This document shows positions 5,077 through 6,007 of a DNA stretch of 6,007 nucleotides, piece after piece. A program made the position numbers and the translations under genes. Every line of letters begins with the position of its first letter. Position 1 is the stretch's first letter. The DNA comes from Bacillota bacterium (GTDB lineage: Bacteria; Bacillota; Clostridia; Christensenellales; Aristaeellaceae): positions 1-6,007 of the forward strand of contig JAEWNM010000210.1 in NCBI GenBank assembly GCA_023392755.1. The letters are read 5' to 3'. The notes below the pieces were generated by a model, which was not told the origin of the DNA, made no database searches, and was given only the letters and a program-made list of their open reading frames with translations.

Positions 5077-5517
5077 ATGTTGATGCCCAAACGTGTTAAA
5101 CGCCGCCGCGTCTTCCGCGGCCGCATGAAGGGAAAGGCCAGCCGGGGCAATTTCCTGGCCTACGGCGAATTCGGCCTCGTGGCGATGGAACCCGCTTGGA
5201 TCACCAGCCAGCAGATCGAGGCCGCCCGTATCGCCCTGACCCGCTATACAAAGCGCGGCGGTCAGGTCTGGATCAAGATTTTCCCCGATAAGCCCGTGAC
5301 GGAGAAGCCCGCCGAGACCCGCATGGGTTCCGGCAAAGGTTCCCCGGAATACTGGGTGGCCGTCGTAAAGCCCGGCCGCGTCCTCTTTGAAATCGCCGGC
5401 GTGCCAGAAAACGATGCCCGTGAGGCGCTTCGCCTGGCAGGCCACAAGCTGCCGATCAAAACGAAATTCCTCCAGCGCGAGGAGCAAAAGACTGAGGCGG
5501 GTGGTGAAACCAAATGA
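5077..5517 (+). CDS. rplP: 50S ribosomal protein L16
   Basis: L16 binds late in 50S assembly and helps position A-site tRNA near the central protuberance. The 146-residue product has the usual length. It begins MLMPKRVKRRR and contains FGLVAMEPAWITSQQIEAARIA (32-53), GGQVWIKIFPDKPVTEKPAETRMGSGKG (61-88) and EYWVAVVKPGRVLFEIAGV (91-109). Arg82 in TRMGSGKG aligns with the E. coli arginine that is hydroxylated in some bacteria; modification here is unknown. The start at 5077 gives the family N-terminus and sits 10 nt after AAGGAGG (5060-5066), which lies inside rpsC. The stop overlaps the rpmC start as ATGA (5514-5517). Confidence 0.98.
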   Translation: MLMPKRVKRRRVFRGRMKGKASRGNFLAYGEFGLVAMEPAWITSQQIEAARIALTRYTKRGGQVWIKIFPDKPVTEKPAETRMGSGKGSPEYWVAVVKPGRVLFEIAGVPENDAREALRLAGHKLPIKTKFLQREEQKTEAGGETK

Positions 5518-5711
5518 AGGCCAGCGAGTTCGCCGCTATGAACAACGTTCAACTGAACGATAAGATCAAGGAACTGAAAAGCGAGCTGTTCACCCTTCGT
5601 TTCCAGCTTGCCACCGGCCAGCTGCAAAACACCATGCAGATCGTTTCTGTGAAGCGGGATATCGCCCGGGCGAAAACAGTTTTGCAGAAGCTCGACCAGA
5701 AGCAGGCGTAA
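5514..5711 (+). CDS. rpmC: 50S ribosomal protein L29
   Basis: L29 is a small two-helix protein beside L23 at the tunnel exit. The 65-residue product is normal in length and reads KASEFAAMNNVQLNDKIKEL, then LKSELFTLRFQLATGQLQNT (22-41) and VKRDIARAKTVLQKL. This is the family pattern of an antiparallel helical pair. The ATG overlaps the rplP stop by 4 nt. The nearest SD-like sequence is GGTGGTGA (5500-5507), weaker than the AGGAGG sequences elsewhere in the operon, so translation probably depends on coupling with rplP. Confidence 0.97.
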   Translation: MKASEFAAMNNVQLNDKIKELKSELFTLRFQLATGQLQNTMQIVSVKRDIARAKTVLQKLDQKQA

Positions 5712-5739
5712 CAAGACGTGAAAGGAGGCAGCCGTTTCC

Positions 5740-6000
5740 ATGTCTGAACAAAGAGGAATCCGCAAGGAACGCATAGGCGTTGTGGTCAGCGACAAGATGG
5801 ATAAGACCATCGTCATATCTATCAAAACCCGCGTGCGCCACCCGCTTTACGGAAAAATTATGAACCAGACCAGCAAGCTTAAAGCCCATGACGAGAACAA
5901 CGAATGCGGTATCGGCGATACCGTGCGCGTGATGGAAACCCGCCCGCTGAGCCACGACAAACGCTGGCGCCTGGTGGAGATCATCGAAAAGGCGAAGTGA
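5740..6000 (+). CDS. rpsQ: 30S ribosomal protein S17
   Basis: S17 is an OB-fold protein that binds helix 11 and the central part of 16S rRNA early in assembly. The 86-residue product has the normal length and contains RKERIGVVVSDKMDKTIVIS (8-27), VRHPLYGKIMNQTSKLKAHDE (32-52), GDTVRVMETRPLSHDKRWRLVEI. These are all family signatures. AAAGGAGG (5721-5728) precedes the ATG by 11 nt. It is the last complete gene; only 7 bases follow the TGA. rplN would be expected next in the standard order, but nothing of it is visible. Confidence 0.98.
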   Translation: MSEQRGIRKERIGVVVSDKMDKTIVISIKTRVRHPLYGKIMNQTSKLKAHDENNECGIGDTVRVMETRPLSHDKRWRLVEIIEKAK

Positions 6001-6007
6001 GCCGTCG

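Noticed and set aside
3670..5487. A 605-codon open frame on the minus strand across rpsS, rplV, rpsC and rplP
   Set aside because: It lies wholly opposite four certain ribosomal-protein genes. Its composition (rich in Gly, His, Leu and Ala) is what the complement of GC-biased codons gives. No conserved domain is recognisable. Long antisense frames like this, and those at 874-1890 and 2762-3616, are expected in GC-rich coding DNA.

Overview
The window is a ribosomal-protein operon start from a bacterium, most likely a GC-rich member of the Bacillota (Clostridia-like). Three things support this. Nearly every gene has a strong AGGAGG-type Shine-Dalgarno (SD) sequence. S10 carries the lysine-57 'HKYKDSREQFE' version usual in Bacillota rather than the proteobacterial valine-57. 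The L3, L2 and L16 sequences also look Clostridia-like. The genus cannot be named from what is visible.

Layout. Positions 1-126 hold the 3' end of the EF-Tu gene (tuf), closed by a very strong intrinsic terminator (140-176). A small gene for a 42-residue single-pass membrane protein (204-332) follows, with a good SD and its own downstream terminator (383-425). Positions 426-678 hold no convincing gene, only a strong inverted repeat at 433-463. A near-consensus sigma-A promoter (TTGCAA, 17 bp, TATAAT; 679-707) then opens the S10 operon. It is followed by a leader of about 160 nt that folds on paper into several hairpins before rpsJ.

From 877 to 6000 eleven genes run on the + strand in the canonical S10-operon order: rpsJ, rplC, rplD, rplW, rplB, rpsS, rplV, rpsC, rplP, rpmC, rpsQ. 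Gaps are 3 to 33 nt, with two ATGA stop/start overlaps (rplD-rplW and rplP-rpmC). I noticed no terminator-like hairpin with a T-run between these genes. All ORFs are intact. The window stops 7 nt after rpsQ, where rplN (L14) would be expected.

The products build both subunits. S10, S19, S3 and S17 belong to the 30S. L3, L4, L23, L2, L22, L16 and L29 belong to the 50S, including the peptidyl-transferase surroundings (L2, L3, L16), the tunnel constriction (L4, L22) and the tunnel exit (L23, L29). Co-transcription keeps them in step. In many bacteria L4 feeds back on this operon, and the structured leader here is a candidate site for such control, though not a proven one.

The coding part is ordinary conserved biology. 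The parts most worth a second look are the tuf-rpsJ intergenic region (small membrane protein, inverted repeat, structured leader), the N-terminal extension of L22, and the atypical residues in the L3, L4 and L22 loops that line the peptidyl-transferase centre and exit tunnel.
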